From the NCBI RefSeq assembly GCF_014529535.1, contig NW_023503616.1, positions 6,186,584 through 6,250,583 of the forward strand: 64,000 bases of DNA. Reading direction: 5' to 3'. A program made the translations under genes and the position numbers. Source of the DNA: Bradysia coprophila. Lineage: Eukaryota > Arthropoda > Insecta > Diptera > Sciaridae. The notes beneath the pieces were generated by a model that was given only the letters and a program-made list of their open reading frames with translations, was not told where the DNA came from and did not search any database. This document shows positions 24,134-36,126 of the stretch, piece by piece (the first letter of the stretch is position 1; each line of letters begins with the position of its first letter).

Positions 24134-25125
24134 TCTGTCGAATGAACTTAGGAATTCGTCTATCGCAAGTCGCAATCGATCTAACTGAAAGCATTATTCT
24201 TTTACCACATTCGAGTTATTTATCGATTGTTTCAAGCCAATTTCTTGATTTCTAACTATTTCCTGATTACGGAGTCAACATTTCCACAAAATAATCTCAA
24301 TTTTAGGCAACTGAATTACACTGACCGTATGGGGATCGCGTTTTCTGACTTGCTTGTGACATTTTAAAAGTAAATTATTAAGAGTTCACTCCAGAGTAAT
24401 GTTATCATCTCACATATGCCAGAGATATCATTGTGCTATATATGCATTGGCGTCACAGAATTCGACAAATTATTTTAGGCATTTAAGAACTTCCACTGAG
24501 AATTTGCTCAATCGTAAACTGGCAAGCAATAGTAATGGATATAATCAAACATATTTAACGTATTGTACAAAAATAAACGCAAATCTAAAAAAAATATTTT
24601 CTTGATCAATTTAATAACATTTTGAGTAGGACCAGTTATTGGTGGGTCACCTCTAATAGCATGGTCTATGCAGTTCGGATCATAGCAAATGAGGTGTCGT
24701 TGGAAAGGTAAGACGTGAGGCTATCAAGTGGTGAATGTGGCATCAAAATATATTGACTTTCACAAGTCAAAAACTTTCAGTAGGGTTGGCAATATTTTCA
24801 AATTGACTTTTCTCAAAAAAGTCCCGTAACTTTTTTTTGCTAATAATTGATATAAACTCGTCGCATGGCCCTAAATAATTATCCAGAAAAAAATTTCGTA
24901 TGCAACGACTTTTTTATTTAGACTTTTTTCAAGCTCACCGAAAATCCGAATTTTTGTGAAACAATTTTCTTTTGAAAGTAATTCTCAGTACACTTTTGCA
25001 CTCAACCAGTCCGACGCTTAGAGATAAAAAATAAGACAAGATTCGACTCAACACATTATTGTCTAAAAGCAAGGTCTACCGCTTCTTCGATTGAATATAT
25101 ATAATTATTTATAAAATCAACTTAC
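24134..25125. other. Stretch downstream of the phosphatase exons
   Basis: No confident gene element was seen. The last coding exon of the lipid phosphate phosphatase (C-terminal tail) should lie below 25126 on the minus strand, here or further left, but I could not identify it. Confidence 0.35.
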
Positions 25126-28100
25126 CACAATTAATGCACAGAATGTTCCCAATGTAGCACCAGCTAAGACATCGCTCCAGTGATGCTTATAATCTAAAAT
25201 GGGAAATTTGTTATTCCTCAGCCAAATTCAACGAAATATAGAAATTTTTACCGGATATTCTTGTCATACAAGTATACCATGAGAGTAATACCAAAACAAA
25301 TTGGATAAAATGCTTCAACAACTTTGATCCTCGCCATGTCATACGAGCTTGCAAGTATATCTGGAATATTTATAAAAAGTTATTAATTTGATTATTCAAT
25401 GTAATGCAAATTACGTACGGCACAATAAATCATGGTATACGCGGAAAAGGATGCATGTCCACTTGGAAATGATAGACGCATCTCTTTCAACATTCGAGTG
25501 TTTGACCCAATTCCGAGACAGGTAAAGTCTTCAATGTATCTGCCAATGTTGATTGGATTTGAGCAGTTTGTTCCATCCATCATCTGCGGTTGGCACACCT
25601 AAAATGAAGGGAATTTTTAGTAATAATAATCGTTAGAAGAAAATTATAGTTTACTAACATCGATGAAGTGTGGACGCAGTCTACCAATCGTATATTTTCC
25701 AATGTCAGTTGCTCTGAAAATAACACAAAAAAGTTATAAAAATTCAATAACGGTAGAGTAAAAATGGTTTACAATTGACTAGCAGCTGCACCGAAACCAA
25801 AAACTCCAACTTGTTTATATGCATTTGGTATCCAATTCGGAATGCTTCGACCGAATACATTTAAATTTCTTAGCGAATTCAGCCTATTCACCTTAGTTTG
25901 TATGGTCTCGGTAACGATAATCTAGAAATACAGTGAAAATGTTACCCAATCTGTTTCCTAATTGACAATGGGAAGATTCACTTACTAAAATAATTGGAAG
26001 TATCAGACCAACGATGTATAAATAATAATTTTTCACGGTAGATTCGTGGAATGGATGCATGAGTGATTCATCGTCACAGAAAAAACCTCGCTCGTATGGA
26101 TTGCCCCAAATGAAAAAGGCCAAAATTGGTAGACCAACTGAAATAATAGTAAATTAATTAATTCGATTACGAAGATTGTTCCACTGAATTTTTTTCGAAC
26201 ACATGTGGCAGAACCTTTTAGGCGCATCATAACAAAATCATTAGATCTATTGCTACATTTGTGTATTAATTGTTTTCTTCTAATGTTTGATACAAAATCA
26301 ATCATTTCTAGCCAAAAGTTCAAAAATTTACCCAAGATTTCCAAATTTACCAACAATTTATCAAAGAAAATAACCAAATATAGGCCAGGAGAACATCGCT
26401 TATTCTTGTCATCTTTAGTTTAGTTGGATTTTAGTTTACTTTTGATGATATCTTTCCATCAGAATCCTTTTGATAAATGTTCGACCGCAATTCCGACCAC
26501 GAATGTGGTAGCTTTCAACAGAAAACACATTTGGTTGTAGCAGTTTGACCGGCTCTGAGAAACGTGAGTAGTTTATGAAAATTTCGTTAAACTGCTCACT
26601 TTTCTCAGAGGTGGTCAAGCGACTACAACCAAATGTATTTTCTGTTGAAAGCTACCACATTCGTGGTTGGAATTGCGGTCGTACATTTTTGAAAAAGGAT
26701 TCTGATGGAAAGATATCATCAAAAACGAAATAGGACGCACACAAATGTAGGCTAAAATTTTAGCTAAGTACCGGTGCCACGCAGCACGCAGAAATGTGTT
26801 ACTTTTACAGGAAAAAATCGTTTGTGGGTGATAACCTATTCTACTCTAAATCTGTGCAGAATTACATAAATTTATACAATCTGCAAAGGTTTCTCCAAAG
26901 CGGATAAGTTATCACCCACAAAACAATTGTTCCTTTAAAGGTAGCATTTTTTTGAGTGCTTTAATGGTTTTACTTTTTCAAAAAAAGATTTTGGTTCAGA
27001 GAAATCATAAAAAACGAATATTTTTCCGCCTAGGCTATAAATTTGCAAAAGGTTCATCGCTCTTAAAACGAAAATAGAAAATCTTCGAGAGTTAACAGGC
27101 CTTTGTAAGTTACCACCTCTTCAGAGCTATCAATCCTCAATTCTCAAGAAATGCGCAAGTGATTTCTCGAAGTAGGAGTCGTAAATACCTAGATAATGGT
27201 GACTAGAGTTATGAATGCAAGAGGTGCATCATACAGTCGATAAGAAATTATTATCCTTAACTTGTAACAAAATGGTTTTAGCAAAAGAGAGGCGACTAGT
27301 CATTTGAAAATTTTTATTGCAAGTAATTGGTCCGTTGATTTGCTGTTTTTCATGACATACAGGTATTTAGCCATGCATTTTAAGATAACCCACACAATAA
27401 AGGAAGTATCGTGTAATGAAAATATTGAAAAAGGATCTTCAAAGGAACCGACAAATAATCAAATATTTATTTTGGTGTTCTTTTTAGGTTCTTTTAGTTT
27501 TTGACGTGCCGTAAACACATCTACACGTGTAGTAAAGTGGATGAAATTAAGGTTGAACTGTACGTTTTATAGCATGCTAGACTGTCGCCTTACTACCTGT
27601 TCCAAATAGGAAAGTATTACATCTAGAGACCATCCCAACCGTTTATGAATGTGATTATAAAACTTTCATCAATACTTGCATTGTTATTAATATCCGAATA
27701 GTGAGTAATCATAGGGTTTTAATTGATTTGTGATTTTTTTTCATTAAGAAAGAACCAACATTCTAATCACAATTAGCTATCACACCCGCCCTGAACAAAA
27801 ATAAAGTTTTACCGAAATGCACCCAAAAATTGATCGCTGTTCTGAATAGAGGGACCCTAGGGGAGTTCAAAACGATGGTCCGTTAAGCTGGACCAGATGC
27901 TTCCCCAGCCCATACAATTTTTTCCTTAGTTGTATGGGTGTGGGGAAGCATCTGGTCCAGCTTAACGGACCATCGTTTTGAACTCCCCTAGGGTCCCTCT
28001 ATTCAGAACAGCGATCAATTTTTGGGTGCATTTCGGTAAAACTTTATTTTTGTTCAGGGGGGGTGTGGCTATTTAAATGTTTGCGAGAGTTCATCGACTG

Positions 28101-31100
28101 GGGTTATTGAATCTATTAGAAAAAGTCATGCATAAATGTTCAATGGAAAGGGTGTCAAACAATATTAACCTGTTACAGACGTTGTTTATCGACAACGACA
28201 GCAATAATAAACGACAAGCTAATGACTAATGAGGTCTTATATAGAGAAAAGCATGTTCATAACAAATGAAGTAATAGTTTTCTGAAACCAGTCTCTGAAA
28301 AACTTCGATCATTAAATGAAGTAATAGTTTGAAAATAGTAAAACTGTTAAAATTTTTGCCGTCTGTGACAGGTTAAGTAGCCAGTCGCAATCTTGGCATC
28401 TCTTTTTCTAATTTTTTTAAAAATTGTAAACACTTTCAGATATTTATGAGCGTTCACACTATTGGGCATCTGAGATGAATTTACCTACTGTTATGAAATA
28501 AAATTCTTTCGTGCTTCCTATTTGAAAAGTTGTAAATTTGTTCAATAATTTTGTATTTGGTCGATCGGAATATCATGTCGAATTCACACAATCAACTGAC
28601 GAAATATCTAATATCTAACACCAATTCCTAATACATTATTGCGAAAGGGATACTTTTCTCATCTGAGACTTACTACATTTCATGGATAATAGGAAATGAA
28701 CAGATTTGAATGATTCAATTAACCCGATTTATGAATAACCAGATTTACAAGTCTGCTCGTAACTAAGACAGAATATTAGAGAAATTTGAATCTCACACAT
28801 AATAACGCAGTAATTTAATTTAATACAACAAATGCATCGGGGACTGGGACATTATACATTTTATGAATGTGTGTTGAAATATTTGTCATTGGTTCTGCTA
28901 TAATAACAACAACAAAATCTTCTACTTTATAAATGCTTGTGAAATAAAATGTTGACCCAAGAGTTTAAACGACACAGTCGCACCATGCATTTAAAATCAA
29001 GTTAAATTATATTAAATGAAGTGCACATATTTCGTTAAAACGGCGCGATTAAAACTCAAGCTATATAGGATTGCATTGTACAGAGAGGGAAAAAAGAATT
29101 ACAAATTTCAATGAACTTAAACATGGCTTAGCACAATATTTCTTCATTGCACTCAGTCAGTTTACAAAATTCAATTTCACAGACTTTTAACACTTAAAAT
29201 CGTTTTAACAGAAGCAGTTCACGGCTCAATAAAGCAAACAGATTAACGCACATAGAATAATGCTACAAAACAATATTGTGTTATGAGTGTACCATCAACA
29301 TTTAAAATATTATTATGTTTATGCATTGCATCCATTAAAATGAATTACCCCAAGTAAATAAAAAAACATTTCAATTTTATTTATTTTCATATGTGTACTG
29401 CTTGTGTATAACGTCCAGTTTTATTCCATTTTTCATGACCAATAATACCACATTTAAGTTTTAATTGAATTTGTGTTGTATTTGCGGTAGACCCCACGGA
29501 AATGTTCAGTTAAGACAGGCTGTGAAAGTTTACGTTATGAATTGTAACGTAGAAGTGCTGTATATGCAATAAGATTTCACGTTAAAACATTTCAGTCGAA
29601 ATCATTGAACAGGCAATTTAAATCAAAATAGATGTTCCTATCCACGACGCCTTTAAACAAGAACGGCTAAAGGTAGACAAACGAAATAATTGAAGAAAAT
29701 ACCCCCTAAACTCGACGGCATTATTACACCTCCTCATGTAATCGGAGAAAAATATTTCTAAAGAAACGTACATCGTACTCCGTTGAAATTGTAGTTTAAA
29801 TTGCTTCTATGAAGAGTATTCTTTACCGACCGGTTCTTTTTTTTTAAAGAAACCTATTTATCATTTAAGTAAAACCATAAAAGCACCTGATGCTGCCCTA
29901 AAGTCTCACTGTTTACCGATCTTCGTTTATATTTTATGCCATAAATAAAGGATTTATTTATAATATGTTAAACAAGTACTTTTACAACCAGAGGTAAAAA
30001 CACCGACATTAAATTGTGTTCATTGCATAAGTTTGAATCTCAGGTTAATTTACTGAGCCTCGATACTAATAAGAGTTCATGCCGCTGAATAAGCGAGTTA
30101 AAGGTTTTATGGAATGGAATGTTTACCCAATGGATTAGATTAGAACGTAAATAGGTTGTACATGTCGGTGTACATAATAAGTTCTTCACGTACGATTTAT
30201 ATTATAATGTCCGTTGGATACACAGACACATTACCATAGTAATTCCGCCAAACAGAAACCGTCATAAAAATGATACTTTGTGAATGTTACGCATTTTTTT
30301 TGTTACTTTTTTTCGAGTCGACAATTTTATATCCGGTGTAAAATACTTCTATTCATGCAGGTACTTTTTTTTGAGCAATGAATTTTTATCAAGTGAGTCA
30401 ATTAACTCTGATAAAAAAGTTTACTTGATAGGTAAGAATGAGGCATTAGTCATAGTGAAAAAAATGCAGACGGGAAAGGTTGGCGTCTCTTTCTTTCAGT
30501 ATTAAATGGATTTTTTTTTGTCAATTTAATAGAAAATGTTGCAATGTTTCTGGCTTAGATAATGGAAATGTTAAAGCTAACACTAAACATTTAACTCAAC
30601 TGAGCCCTAGATACTGAGTAATTTTTGTTCCAAGACAGCTGTCATCAGTCATGTTTTTGTTGCATGGAATAATATTCGATTATATAAACTATAAACTACA
30701 GTGGTGGATAGTATACACATTCACCCACGCATATATAATTCTGGATCCCATGAAATACCGAACGAAAGATTTTACAAATATTTTCCGACATAAAACGCTG
30801 GAGACGTGCAAAGGAAGTTGTATATTTCGTAAATAATTTCTCTAAACTGAAATTAGTAAAGCGATGTGAAAATATTGCAAAATAAGAGGAATTTTTAACC
30901 AGAAAGTTTAAAATCATTTCCACATAAACTTTCTTTCAAACGATTATCTCATTAATTTAATTCTATTCCTTGTACTTATATTGTTCGTATACAATCCGTC
31001 TGATAAATGTATGCATTCATGAATCAAAGCATTGTACTTTCTAATGAGTGTTTAGGGAGTGTAACAAAATCTGAGGCTTACAGATGATTGCAGCAATAAT

Positions 31101-31982
31101 ATAATAACAATTTCGTAAAAATGCAATTTATGGGGACAGACATTATATAATTAGTGAAGCAAAACACCACACAGTATGAAAGATAACTCATTCTCACAAT
31201 CCTGATCGTCGAGCTATAAATTCTTTTACGTTTTTAATGAAAACCTCTGTCGTAAATCGCAGTATTTGTTCTGTGGTAGGTGTATCAGTGGTAGAAAGTT
31301 TAGAAGATTTATAATTTTTCGAAAATTAAAATGAACCGCATGCAACTTTTGGATTTTTTTCGTTCAGAATTTGGTTGTATATCAAACTAAAAATAGACAA
31401 ATGAGTAAAGTATGTGACGACGATCAGTAAGACACATATGTTATGCAATATAAGACTGTCAAGTGAAGCCTTTCTTTTATTGGCAATATTCAATGAATCG
31501 TCACGGGTGGTGTCCCTTCACAAAAAAAAATTTGTCGTCATAAATACACGAAAATAAGACATTTTATTACACAAAAGATACGCAATGAAATATTTTCAAC
31601 AATGAATTGCGAGGACAATAAGAAAAGAATGAAAGTTAACGTGTACACGACAAGCGTCTCCGTTTTAAGTAAAAAGAAAAAAGAGAATTCAAAGAAATAT
31701 CAATAAAACCGGTTTCACGCCATAATCAAACCCATTTTTTTCTTAACATTTCTGAGAAGATTAACCCCGGCCCGGCTTAACTTATTCACATGTAACAAAA
31801 TTGAACTACTTACCAAGTAACAGCGCAACAAAGTCGATGACAAACTTTAGAATAATTCGTTTTGTATCATCCATTTCTGGCTTCGGAACACTGCTGTTGT
31901 CACTCATTTCACTTTCAACTTCGACTGATCTGTTATTCACACGCAACGGTGTTCTTTCCGTAATCAGTAATTCAATAGTCAT
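25126..31982 (-). CDS. wun: Wunen-type lipid phosphate phosphatase (PAP2 family)
   Basis: Seven coding exons join in frame (transcript order): 31982-31814, 26137-25986, 25921-25773, 25713-25659, 25598-25419, 25360-25252 and 25193-25126. They give 294 residues; the short C-terminal exon is unresolved. The product is a multi-pass membrane enzyme that dephosphorylates phosphatidate and lysophospholipids at the outer face of the membrane. All three PAP2 signature blocks are present: KYTIGRLRP (residues about 163-171), PSGH (220-223) and TRISDYKHHWSDV (268-280) with the catalytic His and Asp. RGFFCDDESL after the first membrane segment is typical of the LPP/wunen branch, which guides germ-cell migration in Drosophila. 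The 5.7-kb first intron is full of repeats. wunen versus a wunen-2-like paralogue is not decidable here. Confidence 0.9.
26441..26781. mobile_element. Second copy of the GATATCTTTCCATCAG hairpin MITE
   Basis: Long inverted arms carry GATATCTTTCCATCAGAATC and CGACCGCAATTCCGACCACG. The right outer end (GCTAAGTACCGGTGCC) matches the element at 13982-14284. The left outer end is missing, so no TTAA pair can be seen. It lies in the first intron of the phosphatase gene. Confidence 0.75.
26811..26943. repeat. Inverted repeat with TTTGTGGGTGATAAC arms
   Basis: The arms TTTGTGGGTGATAACCT and GTTATCACCCACAAA are about 70 bp apart and continue outward with partial pairing. No duplication was identified. 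Confidence 0.65.
27781..28067. repeat. Almost perfect 287-bp hairpin, possibly a mobile element
   Basis: Two arms of about 135 bp pair nearly without mismatch around a short loop (AATTTTTTCCTTAG). The ends read CACACCCGCCCTGAAC and GTTCAGGGGGGGTGTG. GCTAT stands on both sides (27776-27780 and 28068-28072), compatible with a 5-bp target duplication. It lies on the phosphatase pre-mRNA, so transcription would give a long double-stranded hairpin. Confidence 0.85.
28169..28372. mobile_element. TTAA-inserting MITE, ends CCTGTTACAGACG, intact copy
   Basis: The 204-bp element runs CCTGTTACAGACG ... CGTCTGTGACAGG, with TTAA on both sides (28165-28168 and 28373-28376). This is the best-preserved member of a family with degraded copies at 4541, 21308, 21798 and 39039, and end fragments near 16180, 26190, 35870, 51695 and 52260. 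Confidence 0.85.
28400..31800. other. Remainder of the phosphatase first intron
   Basis: AT-rich sequence without recognised exons or structured repeats. Short open frames (30284-30505 and 30651-30836) have no supporting features. Confidence 0.4.
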
Positions 31983-31989
31983 TGACTAA

Positions 31990-34425
31990 AAATAGTGTGA
32001 CACTCTGTTTGCCGTTTTTATTGCCTAAAGATAAAACGAAAAAAAAAGAATAATTGGTCGCGTTTATCAAACCTGTAGCAATAGATGTGTTATCAAGCAG
32101 ACTGAAAAACTTCGATTGAAGGAAGCCTGCACGGTTAATACACGGTACAATTGGATCTCATATTATAAAAAAAACATTAAATTTTCGATTGGAATATTTC
32201 ACCCATTAATCGACTATCGAACTTATCGGACTGTTAGGTTCAAAAAGTTCTCCGTGATGTATGTTTCATTCGTTTTCGATGACGTAGGGTCAACTCTAAG
32301 AACGAAGAATTATACGTTTCATATACGATACGGGTCATATCCAATATGAAAATGCAATTGCTTTGAATAAATACTTAATTCTCTGTACTCTCTGGCAAAT
32401 ACCGATAACCCGGGAAAAATGCTTTTGATACGACATGTGGTACACAAAGAACGTATACGTAAGTATTTTAATTAGATAATAACTGTAAAGAATGCAAAAT
32501 ATGGTAAACAAAATTGTGAAAATAAAATGTTTTGTAAACATGGGAGATGGTACGAATATGGGACAAAAATAGCTTTCTTTCGGGCTGAGGTTTTTTTAGT
32601 CCAGGAAATTGGACTTCTGCAAAGTAAAACTTTGGCTGGATTATAAGGCATTCCTGTTGTCGTACAACTTTATTTGAAAATAGAATGGAAATTTACTGTA
32701 AATGTTGAATGAGGGCATATTACTTGTAAATTTTTAAACGAATTATATTGAAATTTCAGTAAATTTGATGAATAAGGTTATCAATAATAGGCCCTGGTTG
32801 ATTAATGAATGTTCAATGAACAAAAGGAAACAGTTTTTTACCAGGTGAACAATAGATCAAGATATCGTTTTGGACGTATTAAAAATGTGAAAAAGTGACG
32901 AACGGTTTTGTTAATGAAACCTACTTCATACTGAATAAATATGTTAACAATTGATTATAACGCCGTATAGACACGAGCAATTAATAAATTCAATTAATTT
33001 ACAGATGTGCAAATTCATCATCGCTATTATTTTGGTGTCAATGCTATAAGTCGAAATTGAACTATTATTCTACCTCTATAATGTCGAATGAATTCCCAAA
33101 TCACACTTCAATGTCATTTGTCTATTCGATACAGAGTTTATTTTATTATCTCCCCATTACCTTTTTATCAAACGTTGGTGTTCAAAAATATCTCAATGTA
33201 AACATATTACAGAAACGAAAATATGTAACTTTGAGAATAGAATTCTATATTCGTATTGTATATCGAAGCTCTACATTTATATGCTGCAGTTCTGTAATGT
33301 TTATATGCAACACCTGTTTATGCTTGTATGTTCTGAGCCTTTAATTCAATTAAAATGTAAATTTGAATCGATTTAAAGCCAATCCTAAACAATTATATGG
33401 AATAAACAACATTGGATGTGTGTATCGTATGGGTACAAATACTATAAATAAGTGAATGAACAATCATTCATTCCCATTAATGTTGATTGTTTGAAAACAA
33501 ATAAACCGTAGAAAATGTATGCTTTTAAGTGTTTTGAAATTTACGATAAAATCAAAATGCATCGAAAGTCTACTTATAGGTCCCTCTACTAATGGAATGA
33601 AAATCATAGGAAATACACATGAACGTATCAACCTATAATTAAATCGGATTAAGATGCAGCGCGACGATTATTGGATACAACGTGGAATCAATATTATGCA
33701 AAACAATTGTAATATCACTTCCACTTCGGTTTACTGGATGTGGCAAGAATAATAGTGTGAAAACTCGTTTCCTAAAAATAGTTTCCGATTTCCACCAAAA
33801 ATTGAAGGCGTTTATTCATCTTTCAACTTTCACGGTTTATGCGAAAAATACCGAAAGATGACACATTATCAAGGCCACACAATCATAATAAATAGATAAG
33901 AATTTCAAAATAAAATATAATATTCACGCCATTGTCATTAGCAATGTTGTGTATTTCTCATTAGAATCGTGAATTACTTTTTGATATATTAAATATTCAG
34001 CAACATTTGTTTGACCATTTATAGTGCTACTTTGTATTGAACTATTATTGTCTTTAAATACGAGTACACACACGACAAACTAGCATTGATCACGAACGAT
34101 CTACAGAACCACTAACGTTTGCAGACGGTGGAGAACTGATTCTGACAAATAAGTCGTTGCATCAACACACTACGATAAAGTTATGAGCGAAGCCTGCGTT
34201 TCCCCAAGCCATTTGTTATTTGTGTCATTTGTGTCAGTTGTGATGGGAACGTAAAATGTGTGAAATAGAGTGATATTATATTATGTATCTGTTATTACAT
34301 GAACTTATGTAGAGGAAACCATTTCATTTTCAAAGCATAATTGTTTCTATTGGATGTAATTATGTTAATCGAGTTGCTTTTTTAAATGACTCGGTCAACA
34401 ATAAACCAACCAACCAAACCGTTTC
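31990..34425. other. Region upstream of the phosphatase start codon
   Basis: It presumably holds the promoter and 5' UTR of the minus-strand phosphatase gene, but I could not place a TATA box or transcription start with confidence. No other gene was seen. Confidence 0.35.
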
Positions 34426-34537
34426 GTAGCTTCACTATTTTATTCATAGGAAACATCGGGTGGCCTGTAGAAGCGCCACATTTTTTTTCGGTACCGATGT
34501 TTCCTATGAATGAAATAGTGAAGCTACGAAACGGTTT
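34426..34537. repeat. Hairpin with AAACCGTTTCGTAGCTTC arms
   Basis: Near-identical arms of about 40 bp (AAACCGTTTCGTAGCTTCAC and its inverse). The pairing continues toward the loop through GTGGC/GCCAC. A pre-miRNA-like fold is possible, but the perfect long arms look more like a palindromic repeat. Confidence 0.7.
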
Positions 34538-34651
34538 GCGCTCTATTTTCACGTGAAATAATTTCGCTCTGGTGTTGCTCAGTGTTGCATGAAATGTCAG
34601 TATTGAAGTCAGTCCCAAAAAAATAGATCGCAAATTTAAGACGAATGTACT

Positions 34652-34995
34652 AGAAATGTAATAGAATTGTACAAACGCCTTCATACATTAATGAATCTAG
34701 CAAGAAACAGCGGTCGATTGCGGATAACGCAGAAAGATTTAAACACAATCATTATAAGCGTTTAAAAGAAAATTATTTGTTTACTCCTCTAGCTTTCGAG
34801 ACTTTAGGCTGTATGGGACCTGAAACAAAGAAATTCATTGAGAAATTAGGAAAAATTATAAAGGCCACTTCAGGGGAACCACGATCAATGGATTATTTAT
34901 TGCAGAAAATTTCAATTGCGATACAAAGAGGCAACGCTGCGTGTATTTTGGGGACTTTGGGATCGGATAGAGTAGATGATTTTTATGTTTTGTAA
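34652..34995 (+). pseudogene. 3' fragment of a non-LTR retrotransposon reverse transcriptase ORF
   Basis: This open frame of about 113 codons ends at TAA. It contains FTPLAFETLGCMGPE, ATSGEPRSMDYLLQKISIAI and QRGNAACILGT. I recognise this pattern from the extreme C-terminus of reverse-transcriptase ORFs of invertebrate non-LTR elements (AxETxGxxGPE ... QRGNA). The catalytic reverse-transcriptase core is absent, so it is a 5'-truncated, dead copy, the usual outcome of target-primed insertion. No poly(A) tail or target duplication was confirmed. Confidence 0.6.
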
Positions 34996-35101
34996 CCTTT
35001 GATTTTTGAAAAGATCGTTTTTTTACGGGCTGCATCATTGTGAGCCTTTTGTTTCGCATATTTAAATAAAGATTATATTTAATAGTACATTACTATGCAA
35101 G

Positions 35102-35203
35102 GGAAGTAAAGTGATATCTCGTATCCAGATGAGTAAAAGTAACCGAGGGCTTTAGCCCGAGGTACATTTACTCATCGTGATACGAGATATCACTTTATTT
35201 TCC
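35102..35203. repeat. Hairpin with CCGAGGGCTTTAGCCCGAGG centre
   Basis: The arms AAGTAAAGTGATATCTCGTA and the inverse flank a GC-rich 20-bp palindrome at 35143-35162. The total is about 100 bp with very few mismatches. Confidence 0.75.
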
Positions 35204-35508
35204 GTGTGTAGTACGACGTTTTACTATGCGAGTGATGTAAAGGCTTTTGTGCCACCGAGAATTGAAATACGACGGATTTCAATATCGAAAACTAGATTGA
35301 AATGTCCAAAATTACAACACCCGTTTTCATGGCTTATTACAACACTCAAACCAGTGTTGAAATGTAATTCGTATGAGTTATTACAGCATTCGTTTTAAAA
35401 AAATGCAAAGCAACGTGATCGATCAAATTCGAAGAGTGATTGTTTACAATGAAAATTCTGAATTTTTGTGCATTTGTCTATTTCAATTCTCGGTTGGCAC
35501 AAAGCATG

Positions 35509-35635
35509 ATGTGTTACACGTATTGTAATGAGATTTTTTCAGCACACGACCCAATTTTCCTTACTCGCTCCGCTCGTAAGGAAAACTTGGGTCTAGTGCT
35601 GAAAAAATCAACATTACAATACTTGTAACACAACA
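35509..35635. repeat. Hairpin with CTTACTCGCTCCGCTCGTAAG centre
   Basis: The arms ATGTGTTACACGTATTGTAA and the inverse TTACAATACTTGTAACACA enclose a pairing section (CACGACCCAA / TTGGGTCTAGTG) and a GC-rich mini-palindrome as loop. The architecture is as at 35102-35203, but the arm sequence differs. Confidence 0.75.
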
Positions 35636-36126
35636 TACTATTGCCTATACATGTAATAGCCTTATTACATGCACCAGCATAGTAAAATCTATTACGTTTG
35701 AGCTTTAGTTTCGAAACATCATTTCCCAATATCACATTCGAGTGATAAATTCATATAAATCAAAAATCTTTGAGTAAAATTTATAGAGAGAAAGAGAGGC
35801 ATGTGAAAATTATCATCTGAAAAGAGTAACTAAGTAAAAAAAGCACTAAAAACTTTACTTATTTTAACACGTTACAAACGGAAAGCCTTACAAATATAAT
35901 TCTGTAGTGTTAATCGTGGTTAAATATACATTTTGCAATAAAATGAACCACAGGTACATCAATATCTGTCACTGTTCATGTGGACAACATATCATGTTAT
36001 TATAGTAACAGCAAAGAAGCTCGTCGAAATCATCGGCGCATAAACTCGCACATTATTTAGTGAAATTCCCATCTAATAAATAAATAAGTTGTTTTCATTT
36101 ATCCATCCTTATAAACCATATCGAAA

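Noticed and set aside
26033-26377. 114-codon frame overlapping a phosphatase exon
   Set aside because: Wrong frame relative to the exon encoding RGFFCDDESL and crossing its splice acceptor.
34426-34537. microRNA precursor
   Set aside because: The arms are too long and too perfect compared with pre-miRNAs, and neighbouring hairpins of the same style are clearly repeats; listed as a palindrome only.
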